NCBI GenBank assembly: GCA_002839645.1
Contig: PGYL01000035.1
Coordinates: 1 to 39,278 of the forward strand
Reading direction: 5' to 3'
Origin: Methanomicrobiales archaeon HGW-Methanomicrobiales-2
Lineage (GTDB): Archaea; Halobacteriota; Methanomicrobia; Methanomicrobiales; Methanoculleaceae
DNA length: 39,278 nt
The number at the start of each line of letters is the position of its first letter. Position 1 is the stretch's first letter. A model generated the notes under the pieces. That model worked only from the letters and a program-made list of their open reading frames with translations, made no database searches and was not told the DNA's origin. Both the position numbers and the translations under genes were made by a program. Shown in pieces: positions 1-7,941 of the stretch.

Positions 1-58
1 CGCGCTCCTCCCCCGCCCCTGAGGGGCGGGGGCAGTGCGTGGCGATATGCGACCGGCC
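1..58 (+). repeat. Right end of a dispersed structured element, cut by the window edge
   Basis: The first 50 bases carry the CCCCCGCCCC / GGGGCGGGGG hairpin followed by GTGCGTGGCGATATGC, the same right end seen at 15697-15735 and 22525-22567 and, inverted, at 28219-28260. A further tail (about 100-150, reading GAGCAC...GGTGCGCAGCCC) is also shared with the segments after the copies at 22567 and 15860. The left half lies outside the window. No gene is visible from here to the end of pit; 151-330 holds nothing I recognise. Confidence 0.7.
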
Positions 59-330
59 GAAAGGCGAGAGCACGAGCACCGAAGAACGACGTTTCTGCAG
101 CAACGGAGTTTGAGCACCGGAGGTGCGAGGTGCGCAGCCCCCTAGTTAGCCGTGCATGGGGATAGGTGGCGTTTCAGCAAGAGCAGAGCCCTGAAAAATC
201 TGTGGATAAGATAATGCAACTGCTGGATTTACGGGATTATATGAACCAGCCAGACTTTGTCCTGCGATGTCAATCGTCACAGGGTTCGATTAAAAAGAGT
301 TGCGAGCGACCGGGCAGAGAACCGGCTTAT

Positions 331-1515
331 TCAAAAAACCCCGCTCATCAACGCATGGCCGATGAGATAACAGATCCCGGCCACGACCGCCGCCGCCGGT
401 ATGGTCAGGACCCACGCGATCAGGATCTCGCGGACCACTCCCCACTTGACCGCCGAGTAGCCGCGGGTTGCACCGACGCCCATGATCGCCCCGGTTATCG
501 CATGGGTCGTCGAGACGGGCACGCCAAAGACGTTCATCAGCGAAAGGACCCCGCCAGCGGCGGTTGATGCGGCAAACCCCTGGTAGGGCCGGATCCTGGT
601 GATCTTGTTGGCCATCTTATCGATGACCCGCCACCCCCCAAGGAGCGTCCCGACCGATATGGCGAGCGACGATGTGAGTATGACCCAGAGCGGGACGGAA
701 AACTCGGAGATCAACCCGCCGGCAAGGAGCAGGGCGGTGATGATCCCCATCGCGTTCTGGGCATCGTTGCCGCCGTGGCCGATCGCCTGGAGCGATCCCG
801 AGAAGATCTGGAGGTTTCGGAAGAGGCTTGTCAGGCGCCGCGGCTGATAGTTGCGGAAGATGTGGACGACGAAGATGCCAAAGGCAAACGCAGAGATAAG
901 ACCGAGCATGGGGGAGATGACGATGAAGACCAAAACCCCCAGGATGCCGCTGACCTTCAGAAGTCCCGTTGCGATAGCGAGCGGGATGGCCAGCGTCACC
1001 CCTATCAGGCCGCCGATGAAGAGGTTCCATGGATTGAAATCACCCTTCCCGAGCGTGAGTGCGACCGTAACGCCCGCACCAAGGATTGCACCGATGAGCC
1101 CATAGAAGAGGACCTGCCCGACGACTGCAAGCGACGGCCAGATGACCGCGCCTGTCCCGACGGCTGCAATGCTGGCACCGAGAAGTCCCCCGATCAGGGC
1201 ATGGCTGCTCGATACGGGGATCCCGAGATACGAGGTCGCGAGGACCCAGAGCACCGCACCGGTCATGGCCATGAAGATCAGCGCCGGCGTAAGGAACGAC
1301 GGGTCGACGATTGCCCTGCCGATGGTCGCTGCAATCGCCGTGGTGAAGAGAAGGGGGCCGAGGAGGTTGAAGACCCCGGCGAGGAGCACTGCCTGCAGGG
1401 GTGTTAAGGCCTTGGTCGCGATGATGGTGGCGATCGAGTTTGCGGCATCGTTCAAGCCGTTTGCAAAATTAAAGAGTAACGCAAGAAGAATGCCGAGGAT
1501 GATGATCGGGTCCAT
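331..1515 (-). CDS. pit: Inorganic phosphate transporter, PiT family
   Basis: A 394-residue integral membrane protein of the PiT (SLC20-like) family, which imports inorganic phosphate, probably as a metal-phosphate complex or by ion symport. Both family signature repeats are present: NGLNDAANSIAT near residue 20 and GHGGNDAQNAMGII near residue 245, the inverted halves that form the transport site. About ten hydrophobic segments surround a hydrophilic loop near residue 220-240 (NYQPRRLTSLF). The ATG start lies 5 nt after the stop of the upstream DUF47 gene, so the two are almost certainly co-transcribed. Length matches short archaeal and bacterial PiT proteins. The exact coupling ion cannot be read from sequence. 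Confidence 0.93.
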   Translation of the reverse strand: MDPIIILGILLALLFNFANGLNDAANSIATIIATKALTPLQAVLLAGVFNLLGPLLFTTAIAATIGRAIVDPSFLTPALIFMAMTGAVLWVLATSYLGIPVSSSHALIGGLLGASIAAVGTGAVIWPSLAVVGQVLFYGLIGAILGAGVTVALTLGKGDFNPWNLFIGGLIGVTLAIPLAIATGLLKVSGILGVLVFIVISPMLGLISAFAFGIFVVHIFRNYQPRRLTSLFRNLQIFSGSLQAIGHGGNDAQNAMGIITALLLAGGLISEFSVPLWVILTSSLAISVGTLLGGWRVIDKMANKITRIRPYQGFAASTAAGGVLSLMNVFGVPVSTTHAITGAIMGVGATRGYSAVKWGVVREILIAWVLTIPAAAVVAGICYLIGHALMSGVF

Positions 1516-1520
1516 AGCGG

Positions 1521-2150
1521 TCAGGAATGTCTGATGGCTATGTCGCTTAAGACATTTGCGACGTCTTCACACTTATCGGTCGCCATTTCCAGGTTTTCGT
1601 AGATGTCCTTGAGTTTGATGATGGTGATCGCGTCGTTCGTCTTGAAAAGATCCATGATGGCATGACTGAGGACGTTATCCGCGACGTTCTCCAGGCGGTT
1701 CACCTCAATGCACCGCTCCTCGATCAGGCTCGGGTTCTTGACCGACCTGATGTTGTTGACGGCCTTCTCGATCTCGATGACGCTCAACTGGATCAGTTTT
1801 GCAAGTTCAATCATCGAGTCGTCGGTCCCGGTGATGCCGTAGCTGTACATCTGCTGTGCGCTGCCGTCGATGTAGTCGAGAATGTCGTCCAGCGCCGACG
1901 CAAGGCGAGAGATCTCTTCCGGCTCGAGCGGCGTGATGAACGTCAGGTTCAACTGCTCGTAGATCTCATGCGTGATCTCGTCTCCCTGGTGCTCGATCTG
2001 CTTCATCCGATGACACTGCTCTTTCACGTTCTCGAAGTTTTCGACGAACTCGACGAGCAGATCGGCTGCGGAGACGACCGTCCGGGCCATCCTGTCAAAG
2101 AGGTCAAAAAAAATCTTATCTTGAGGGATTACCCACTCCTTAATGCCCAC
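1521..2150 (-). CDS. PhoU-like DUF47 (TIGR00153) family protein
   Basis: A 209-residue all-helical protein of the DUF47 family, relatives of PhoU that sit beside PiT transporters and are thought to regulate phosphate uptake. Family features seen: the N-terminal FFDLFDRMA stretch, EFVENFENVKEQCHRMKQIEHQGDEITHEI near residues 35-65 (E-x-x-x-D metal-binding type motif EHQGDEITHEI), and a second helical half with NRLENVADNVL and ATDKCEDVANVLSDIAI. The start codon is GTG at 2148-2150; no strong Shine-Dalgarno is present, which fits the TATA box at 2181-2190 and a very short leader. It is the first gene of the DUF47-pit operon. Its regulatory role is inferred from the family and from the neighbour. 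Confidence 0.9.
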   Translation of the reverse strand: MGIKEWVIPQDKIFFDLFDRMARTVVSAADLLVEFVENFENVKEQCHRMKQIEHQGDEITHEIYEQLNLTFITPLEPEEISRLASALDDILDYIDGSAQQMYSYGITGTDDSMIELAKLIQLSVIEIEKAVNNIRSVKNPSLIEERCIEVNRLENVADNVLSHAIMDLFKTNDAITIIKLKDIYENLEMATDKCEDVANVLSDIAIRHS

Positions 2151-2180
2151 GATGATCGCTATAAGATTTTCCCGTCAGGG

Positions 2181-2190
2181 GGTATATAGC
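2181..2190 (-). promoter_or_regulatory. TATA box of the DUF47-pit operon
   Basis: On the minus strand the sequence reads CGCTATATACCCCC, with TATATA centred about 35 nt before the GTG start. Archaeal TATA boxes sit about 26 nt before the transcript start, so the leader would be under 12 nt. From 2191 to 2427 I see no gene. Confidence 0.55.
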
Positions 2191-2427
2191 GTTCGGTCAG
2201 CCGTCCGGGAGGGGCGGCAGGATACGACGAAACAGGGGTAAACGGGAAAGCAAGGGCCCACCGCGAGCGCATCGGTCGGTCGTCGGGTGCAATCCGCAAA
2301 AACTGCTCCGGTTGCGGCCCGGCTTCGCCGTGGAACTCTCCGGCATCTCCCGCACGGCGGCTGGTCTGCTCACCCGGGGATCGGCCGGGCATCTGCAGCG
2401 GGCGGGGCCGCATCGTCACCCGGCCCT

Positions 2428-2736
2428 TCATTCTGAAACTTTCACGAGGTTTTTGCGGATGAAATCGATGTCCGCCTCCTTTGCCGGGATCTCGTAGAGT
2501 ATCGTCCCGAGGCCTGTGCAGCGTTTCATAAACGGCAGCAGGACCTTCTGCTTCCGGACCTGGATGCCGACGAGCATGGGGCTTTTTAAGAGCATCCGGA
2601 CGTCCTTGAAGACGAAACCCGGGGGCACCTCGTAGTACTCTTTGCAGTGCTTTCGCACGTAGTCGTTTGCCTGGTCGGGAGTTGCGCCCAGGAGGAGCAC
2701 CCGTCCACCGAGATTGTTTACGCAGCACGATGCCAT
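2428..2736 (-). CDS. Small methanogen-type protein of unknown function, possibly DUF1894-like
   Basis: A 102-residue protein starting MASCCVNNLGGRVLL. It has an alternating strand/helix pattern, a Cys pair near the N-terminus (SCCVNN), the segment VPPGFVFKDVRMLL near residues 38-51 and a C-terminal KRCTGLGTILYEI. The layout recalls the DUF1894 family known only from methanogens, but this is a memory-based resemblance and not verified. GGGGG lies directly before the ATG, too close to be a normal Shine-Dalgarno; an upstream ATTTATTCG about 30 nt away suggests a leaderless transcript. It stands alone between the pit operon and a divergent surface-protein gene. No biochemical role can be assigned. 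Confidence 0.6.
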   Translation of the reverse strand: MASCCVNNLGGRVLLLGATPDQANDYVRKHCKEYYEVPPGFVFKDVRMLLKSPMLVGIQVRKQKVLLPFMKRCTGLGTILYEIPAKEADIDFIRKNLVKVSE

Positions 2737-2864
2737 CCCCCTAATGTTCGCATTTACACGAATAAATGTTGCGCTGATACCCGGGTCCTAAAACCCGGGC
2801 ATCGGGGCGGTCGCATATTCCCGGACCGGCCTGTATCACTGTCCGCACGCCGGAAAAGGTTATC

Positions 2865-3392
2865 GTGTGCGGGGTCCGCCTCTTCCTCCTGATGGCTTTC
2901 TCCGCTCTCCTCATCATGCCCTGCTCCGTCTCGGGCGCGACGCCCCCGCTGCCCCCTCTCCTCACGGTCTCGGTATCGAACGATACCCTCTCCCCCGGGG
3001 AGAACCTGAGCGTCTCCGCCACCTGGAGCCGGGACGAGAGCTTCTACCGCCCCCCACAGAGCGTCGACGTGCAGATCTACAGCGTCCCCGGAGGGTCGTT
3101 CGTCGCAGGGTATACGGTCCCGGAGGATGAACGCGCGGTCTTTGACGGTGACACCCGGCACTTTCGGGGGGTGATTGCCTCCTCGGAGCTGCCGGCGGGG
3201 AGGCTCCTCCTCGTCGTCGTCGACCCGGTCTCCGGCGCCGACGCCCGGGTCCCGATAAACGTCACGGAGCCTGGCCCGGATTTCCCCAAAATCCAGGTGC
3301 AGGGATATCTCGATGCCGTCTTCTTCCTGGTTGTGGGGGTCCTGCTGGTCGTCCTCGGCGCCGGTCTCGTCCTGCTGCTCAGGCGCCCGTGA
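2865..3392 (+). CDS. Exported, C-terminally membrane-anchored surface protein
   Basis: A 175-residue protein with an N-terminal signal segment (LFLLMAFSALLIMPCSVSGA, cleavage probably after SGA near residue 25), a beta-rich extracellular region of about 115 residues and a C-terminal hydrophobic helix (DAVFFLVVGVLLVVLGAGLVLLL) followed by RRP. The middle, with LTVSVSNDTLSPGENLSVSATW and a later NVTEPG, looks like one Ig-like or CARDB-like beta-sandwich with N-glycosylation sequons, as in many methanogen envelope proteins. The GTG start at 2865 is preceded by AAAAGGT at a suitable distance. A terminator follows at 3453. The binding partner is unknown; it has no operon partner. Confidence 0.75.
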   Translation: MCGVRLFLLMAFSALLIMPCSVSGATPPLPPLLTVSVSNDTLSPGENLSVSATWSRDESFYRPPQSVDVQIYSVPGGSFVAGYTVPEDERAVFDGDTRHFRGVIASSELPAGRLLLVVVDPVSGADARVPINVTEPGPDFPKIQVQGYLDAVFFLVVGVLLVVLGAGLVLLLRRP

Positions 3393-3452
3393 GGTGGGGG
3401 AGGAGACGGCCCGCCTCACGGCAGCCTGCACGCCGCGGGATCCCTGCCCGGG

Positions 3453-3487
3453 GCCCGGGTTTCCGGCCGCACCCGGGCGTTTTTTTT
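3453..3487 (+). terminator. Hairpin with T-tract terminator
   Basis: GCCCGGGT (3453-3460) and ACCCGGGC (3471-3478) form a perfect 8-bp stem with a 10-nt loop, followed by G and eight T residues (3480-3487). It ends the surface-protein transcript. Because it lies inside the open frame that runs into the desulfurase fusion from upstream, it also argues that the fusion starts after it. Confidence 0.75.
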
Positions 3488-3497
3488 GTCACCGGTT

Positions 3498-3507
3498 CAC
3501 TTATTGT
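3498..3507 (+). promoter_or_regulatory. Probable TATA box of the desulfurase fusion gene
   Basis: CACTTATTGT is centred about 30 nt before the GTG at 3532 and just after the terminator. This spacing predicts transcription starting at or next to the start codon, i.e. a leaderless message, consistent with the lack of a Shine-Dalgarno. Confidence 0.45.
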
Positions 3508-3531
3508 CTGCAGCAACCAACTATTCTTCAA

Positions 3532-6180
3532 GTGATACCTGAACCGGCAGCAAAAAAGTTCCTCTACTGGTGCGACCAGTGCAACGTCCCGCTCATCGGG
3601 CGCACCTGCGCCTGCAAAACCAGAGTCAGGGAGATACCTCTCCTTCAGCCGCACGACGTCCGCCCTGCCCTCGCGGCGGATATGGCCCTGATCCGGCGCC
3701 TTCTTGCCGAACAGTTCGGCGATATCCCCCTGCCCCACGTCGTGCTCTTAAACAAGACCGGCGGCGTCGACCGGGCGGACCTCGTCATCATGCACGGCGA
3801 CCGGTTCGGCTGGCTCTCGTTCGACCCGATCGCCCGGAAGTTCAGCCTCGATATCGCCCCCGAAGCGCTCCCGTACATCCTGCAGCACGCAACCCGGGGC
3901 ATCATTGACCTTGAGGCCGAGCCCGCCGTGAGCGCCCATAAGGGCCGTATCGGTGGGAAACGATTCTCCCTGGCGACCGCCGTCCCCGACGGAACGGTCA
4001 TCGTCTCCTATAAGAACCGGTTCGGGACCGGCGTCGTCAAGGACGGGCAGGTCAGGGTGAAGGAACTCGTCTCTGTTGCGCCCCGCACCCGGCCCGACCC
4101 GGACTGGGACGTGGTGATCGAGAAGAACCGCTACCACTTAAAAAACCTCGAGCGCAACGCCGTCCGCACCATCAAGAAGCACATGAACGACCGGCCGTGC
4201 GTGAACGTCTCGTTCTCCGGCGGCAAGGACAGCACCGCCGTCCTCCACCTCGCCCGGAAGGCGGGGGTGGAGAAGGCGTTCTTCATCGATACCGGTATCG
4301 AGCTCCCCGAGACGGTGGCGTTCGTGGAGTCGGAAGGCGTCGAGATCGTCCGGAAAGGCGGCGACTTCTTCCAGGCGGTCGAGAAGGTGGGGCCACCGGG
4401 CAAAGACCACCGCTGGTGCTGCAAGCTCCTCAAGCTTCATCCTTTAAAGCTCTACCTCGCCGAGCTCGGTCCCTGTGTCACCATCCAGGGGAACCGCTGG
4501 TACGAGTCCTGGAACCGCGCCGACCTCGACGAGACGAGCCAGAACCCGGCAAACCCCTTGCAGTTGAACGTCTCGCCGATCCGGAACTGGCGGGCGCTCG
4601 AGGTCTTCCTCTACCTCTGGTGGCAGAAGGCCCCCATGAACCCGCTCTACGAGAAAGGCCTTGAGCGGATAGGCTGTTACCTCTGCCCGGCGGTGCTCGA
4701 GAGCGAGTACGAAGGGCTCCGGGAGATGCACCCGGAACTGACGGGACGCTGGGACGAATTTCTGGTCAGGTGGGGGGAGAAGACCGGGATGCCGGACGCC
4801 TACCACCAGTGGGGGCTCTGGCGGTGGCGGGCGCTGCCCCCGAAGATGCGCGAAGTCTGCAGGGACCGGGGCATCGCTGTGAACGAGGACTTCACCCTGC
4901 AGGAAGCCCCGGAGAGCCGGACTACCCCGGCCCAGAAGATCGTGGAGATGGCAGCAACGAAGACTCTAAAAACCCCTGAACCGGCAGGAAACGAGTTTAC
5001 CCCCGACGAGATCCGGGAGGACTTCCCGATCCTCGGCGACATCATCTATCTGGACAACGCCGCGACGAGTTTCTCGCCGGAGCCGGTGGTGGAGGCACTC
5101 GTCGAGTTCGAGCACCGCTACCGGGCCAACGTCGGGCGGGGCGTTCACCGCCTGACCCGGATCGCGTCGCAGCGCTACTGGCATGCCCACGAGAAGGTGG
5201 CCCGGTTCATCGGCGGCGAGGCGGGGGGCACGGTCTTTACGAAGAACGCCACGGAATCGATCAACATGGTCGCGCAGGGCCTCTCCTGGAAGCCGGGCGA
5301 CCGCGTGGTGACCACCATTCTCGAGCACCACTCAAACCTTCTCCCCTGGAGAACGCTTGAAAAACAGGGCGTCGCGCTCGACGTGATCGGGATCGACGCC
5401 GACTACTCGCTCGACCTTGCCGCGCTCGAGGAAGCTCTGGCCGGAGGCAGCGTCCGGCTCGTCGCCGTCACCCATGCCTCGAACGTCCTCGGCGTGACGA
5501 CGCCGATCCCCGAGATCGTCCGGCTCTGCCGGAAGCACGGCGCCCTCCTTCTTGTGGACGCCGCACAGTCGCTCCCGCACATGCCGGTGAATGTAGCGGA
5601 CCTCGGCTGCGACTTCCTCTGCTTCTCGGGGCACAAACTGTTCGGGCCGACCGGGACCGGCGTCCTCTGGATGCGGGATCTCCTCCTTGAACCGTCGGTC
5701 CTCGGCGGCGGCATGGTCACGAGCGTGACGGCGGAGGGGTATGTGCCGGCAGAGGGCTACCAGCGCTACGAGGCCGGGACGCCGAGCGTCGGCGGCGGGA
5801 TCGCGCTCGGCGTCGCCGTGGACTATCTCTCGGTGATCGGGATGGAGAAGATCCACCGGCACGAAGAGCGCCTGACCGCCCGGCTGATCGCGGGGCTCTC
5901 CCGGGTCGACGGAGTCACCGTCTACGCTGCGAGAACGCCCGAGGCCCGGATCGGGGTCGTTTCGTTCACCATCGACGGCGTCCACCCGCAGGAGGCCGCG
6001 CAGATGCTCGACGAGGAAGCGGATATCCTGGTACGGTCGGGGCACCACTGCTGCCAGCCGCTCATGGATTACCTGAACCTCCCTGAGGGGACGGTCCGGG
6101 CGAGTCTTGCAGCCTACACGACGGAGCACGAGATCGACCTCCTCATCGCGGCCGTCGGCGAGATCAGCCGGGGCCGGTAA
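3532..6180 (+). CDS. Fusion: zinc-ribbon / PAPS-reductase-like ATP pyrophosphatase / class V cysteine desulfurase
   Basis: An 882-residue fusion if GTG 3532 is the start; the frame is open upstream but crosses a terminator, so the earlier ATG at 3313 is unlikely. Residues 1-30 carry CDQC (C14, C17) and CAC (C26, C28), a zinc-ribbon; about 35-200 is a PUA-like/uncharacterised region; the adenine-nucleotide alpha-hydrolase domain has the P-loop SGGKDS (229-234), RWCCK (C296, C297) and CYLC (C382, C385), suggesting a bound Zn or Fe-S cluster. Residues 489-882 are a SufS-like cysteine desulfurase: SGHKLFG with the PLP lysine K702 and SGHHCCQP with catalytic C840. The desulfurase makes a persulfide from cysteine; the ATP-dependent domain could activate a target for sulfur insertion. 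True PAPS reduction is unlikely given the fusion. The gene converges on fdhD, a sulfurtransferase needing a desulfurase, so a functional link is inferred. tRNA thiolation is the main alternative. Confidence 0.85.
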   Translation: MIPEPAAKKFLYWCDQCNVPLIGRTCACKTRVREIPLLQPHDVRPALAADMALIRRLLAEQFGDIPLPHVVLLNKTGGVDRADLVIMHGDRFGWLSFDPIARKFSLDIAPEALPYILQHATRGIIDLEAEPAVSAHKGRIGGKRFSLATAVPDGTVIVSYKNRFGTGVVKDGQVRVKELVSVAPRTRPDPDWDVVIEKNRYHLKNLERNAVRTIKKHMNDRPCVNVSFSGGKDSTAVLHLARKAGVEKAFFIDTGIELPETVAFVESEGVEIVRKGGDFFQAVEKVGPPGKDHRWCCKLLKLHPLKLYLAELGPCVTIQGNRWYESWNRADLDETSQNPANPLQLNVSPIRNWRALEVFLYLWWQKAPMNPLYEKGLERIGCYLCPAVLESEYEGLREMHPELTGRWDEFLVRWGEKTGMPDAYHQWGLWRWRALPPKMREVCRDRGIAVNEDFTLQEAPESRTTPAQKIVEMAATKTLKTPEPAGNEFTPDEIREDFPILGDIIYLDNAATSFSPEPVVEALVEFEHRYRANVGRGVHRLTRIASQRYWHAHEKVARFIGGEAGGTVFTKNATESINMVAQGLSWKPGDRVVTTILEHHSNLLPWRTLEKQGVALDVIGIDADYSLDLAALEEALAGGSVRLVAVTHASNVLGVTTPIPEIVRLCRKHGALLLVDAAQSLPHMPVNVADLGCDFLCFSGHKLFGPTGTGVLWMRDLLLEPSVLGGGMVTSVTAEGYVPAEGYQRYEAGTPSVGGGIALGVAVDYLSVIGMEKIHRHEERLTARLIAGLSRVDGVTVYAARTPEARIGVVSFTIDGVHPQEAAQMLDEEADILVRSGHHCCQPLMDYLNLPEGTVRASLAAYTTEHEIDLLIAAVGEISRGR

Positions 6181-6215
6181 GGCCCCTGGCGTTTCTCACA
6201 TGGAATTCGTCATTA

Positions 6216-6318
6216 GAAGCCGCGAAGAACGCGAAGTTGGTAGATAAGTGTTGACAGTCCTCTTCGCGGCTTCGTGTGAGGCCCATCACCACTATATTGT
6301 TGACTCTCACGCGAAGCC
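6216..6318. terminator. Two overlapping hairpins between convergent genes
   Basis: GAAGCCGCGAAGA (6216-6228) and TCTTCGCGGCTTC (6261-6273) are perfect 13-bp inverted repeats. The right arm overlaps the left arm of a second pair, GCTTCGTGTGAG (6269-6280) with CTCACGCGAAGC (6307-6318), one mismatch. The two stems cannot form at once. Lying between the fusion gene and fdhD, they probably act as a two-way transcript end, though neither has a long T-tract. Confidence 0.45.
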
Positions 6319-6330
6319 CGGCGGGAGTGC

Positions 6331-7062
6331 TTACGCCCCTATCCCCGCAATCCTCTCCGCGTGCGTATACACCGCCATCTCCGGCGTCCCGGCGGCCCCG
6401 ACGATGCAGAGCCCGGTCTCGTCTGCGATCTCGACGGCAAGGGCGGTCGGCGGTCCGGTGGAGACCAGCACCGGGATGTTCGCCACCAGGCATTTCCGGA
6501 CCATTTCGGAGGTGACCGGGCCGCTGCTGACGGCGAACGTCCGGGAAAAGTCAAGGGCTTCGCGCAATCCCCGGCCGATGACCCGGTCCAGGGCGTTGTG
6601 CCGGTCGAGGTCTTCGGCGCGAGCGACGATGCGGCCTCCCGTGGCAAGAGCAACCGCATCGACCGCGCTGTGTGGGGGGAGAGCGGCGACGGCGCTCTCG
6701 ATCTCCGGGACGGTGACCGCGAGGTCGGAGTCGATCGCGGGCAGTTTCTGCGTGTCGATGTAGGAGACGGCCCCCCCGCACCCGGAGAGGATGGTCTTTT
6801 TTACGCTGACCCTCTTGAAGATGTTCTTCGTGAGGACGCTTATCCGGTTCTCCTCGATCCTGACCGATTCGATCTCCCCGGCGCTCCGGATGATCTCTTC
6901 GGTGTAGAGGTAGCCGGTGATGAAGTCTTCAAACCCGCCGGGGCTCAAGGCAACGGTCGCCAGGTGCCGGCCGTTGACGAAGACCGCCACCGGTGCCTCT
7001 TCTGCGGCATCCCGGGTTATGCTCCCGCCGCCGATGCGGATACAGGCAATTTTCTTGAACAT
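6331..7062 (-). CDS. fdhD: Formate dehydrogenase accessory sulfurtransferase FdhD
   Basis: A 243-residue FdhD. In E. coli, FdhD takes a persulfide from IscS and passes the sulfur to the bis-molybdopterin cofactor before insertion into formate dehydrogenase. Diagnostic segments: FEDFITGYLYTEEII (44-58), SGCGGA near residue 93-98, DLDRHNALDRVIG near 153-165, SSGPVTSEMV and a C-terminal TGLCIVGAAG. Only the first cysteine of the CxxC pair is present; the second is alanine. The ATG has GAGGG five nt upstream. It is last on the minus strand after fdhA, fdhB and the VOC gene, 46 nt downstream of the latter, and faces the desulfurase fusion. Confidence 0.92.
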   Translation of the reverse strand: MFKKIACIRIGGGSITRDAAEEAPVAVFVNGRHLATVALSPGGFEDFITGYLYTEEIIRSAGEIESVRIEENRISVLTKNIFKRVSVKKTILSGCGGAVSYIDTQKLPAIDSDLAVTVPEIESAVAALPPHSAVDAVALATGGRIVARAEDLDRHNALDRVIGRGLREALDFSRTFAVSSGPVTSEMVRKCLVANIPVLVSTGPPTALAVEIADETGLCIVGAAGTPEMAVYTHAERIAGIGA

Positions 7063-7108
7063 GGTCCCTCACTTCGCGTATGCCGCACGTGCCCCGGCCG
7101 GCACGCAG

Positions 7109-7573
7109 TCATACACACTGCCGGACGAACTCCTCGGGCATCGAGGTGCGCAGTGCGGTCTCCTCGACCGAGAACCCCCTGCCGAGGAACCTCTTTACCA
7201 CGCTCTCCATGGGTTCGCCGACCTCGACGATATGCCTGTCGGGGTCGTAGAGCCTGATGGCCCGCTGTCCCCAGGGTTGCTCTATCAGTTCGTGTACGTA
7301 CTCCACGGAGTCCATCCCTTTGAGCCTTTCTAGAAAGGCATCCAGGTCGTCCTCTTCAAAATAAAGTTCGGCGTTGTTCGAACCCCGGACAACATCGCTT
7401 TCATCGACGCCGATGAGAGCCGAGAAGTGCGATCGGAGATGTATCGCAAAGCCGCCCTCGAACGATACGTTCTCGCCGAGATCGAATCCAACCTTCTGGC
7501 TCAGCACCTTCTCATAGAAGGCTCTGGAAACCCCTATGTCGCGAACGACAATAAGCGGGCATATAAACTTCAT
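7109..7573 (-). CDS. VOC (glyoxalase/bleomycin-resistance) superfamily protein
   Basis: A 154-residue vicinal-oxygen-chelate fold protein. The two beta-alpha-beta-beta-beta modules are visible: KFICPLIVVRDIGVSRAFYEKVL at the start (first metal-side strand and helix) and NNAELYFEEDDLDAFLERL ... WGQRAIRLYDPDRHIVEVGEP in the second half, with the usual D-P-D-x-x-x-x-E ending. A C-terminal helix of about 35 residues (SVVKRFLGRGFSVEETALRT) follows. A strong Shine-Dalgarno (GGAGGGAG) precedes ATG 7573. Substrate is unknown; glyoxalase, dioxygenase-like and resistance roles all occur in this fold. It sits between fdhB and fdhD, 46 nt before the latter, so may be co-transcribed with fdhD. Confidence 0.85.
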   Translation of the reverse strand: MKFICPLIVVRDIGVSRAFYEKVLSQKVGFDLGENVSFEGGFAIHLRSHFSALIGVDESDVVRGSNNAELYFEEDDLDAFLERLKGMDSVEYVHELIEQPWGQRAIRLYDPDRHIVEVGEPMESVVKRFLGRGFSVEETALRTSMPEEFVRQCV

Positions 7574-7886
7574 CTTGCTCCCTCCGTTGCCACAGACCCT
7601 GCTCCGTCGGCCGGCGATACGAGCGGTCTCACCACCCTTCGGACTGCCGGTTGTGCTGCTATTGTCGTAGGAGGTTGCAACAGTTCAGTTTTCCGATTTC
7701 CGTGTTGTGCGGACGAGCATCATGCAAAATGTTGAATAAGAGCGCAGGAGATGCTTTTCCGGCTGTCCCGGCAGCGGGGGAGAGCAGCGCTCTCTCCCGC
7801 ATCCCGGGCATTGCCTGACCTTTTGCGTCCCGGCACGGGCGCAAGGGAGGTTTCTTCTGGAACTCAAGATGTTATTGGTCGTTACA

Positions 7887-7909
7887 CGCCCGGCCGGATT
7901 GGCCGGGCG
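7887..7909 (-). terminator. G+C-rich hairpin after fdhB
   Basis: CGCCCGGCC (7887-7895) and GGCCGGGCG (7901-7909) form a perfect 9-bp stem with loop GGATT, starting about 33 nt after the fdhB stop. There is no T-run after it on the minus strand, so termination is plausible rather than shown. The rest of 7574-7886 contains no gene I recognise. Confidence 0.4.
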
Positions 7910-7941
7910 CAATCAAGCTCCGGACGGCACACGCCCGTCGC

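Noticed and set aside
166-567. 133-codon plus-strand frame at the window start
   Set aside because: Most of it is antisense to pit; the part before 331 has no recognised features.
3313-3531. Upstream extension of the desulfurase fusion to an ATG at 3313
   Set aside because: The stretch overlaps the end of the surface-protein gene and a strong terminator, and its translation (W/C/S-rich) has no family character.
3532-6180. DNA phosphorothioation (Dnd) system, from the desulfurase plus PAPS-reductase-like pair
   Set aside because: DndA/DndC have this domain pair, but no dndB, dndD, dndE or restriction genes are nearby.
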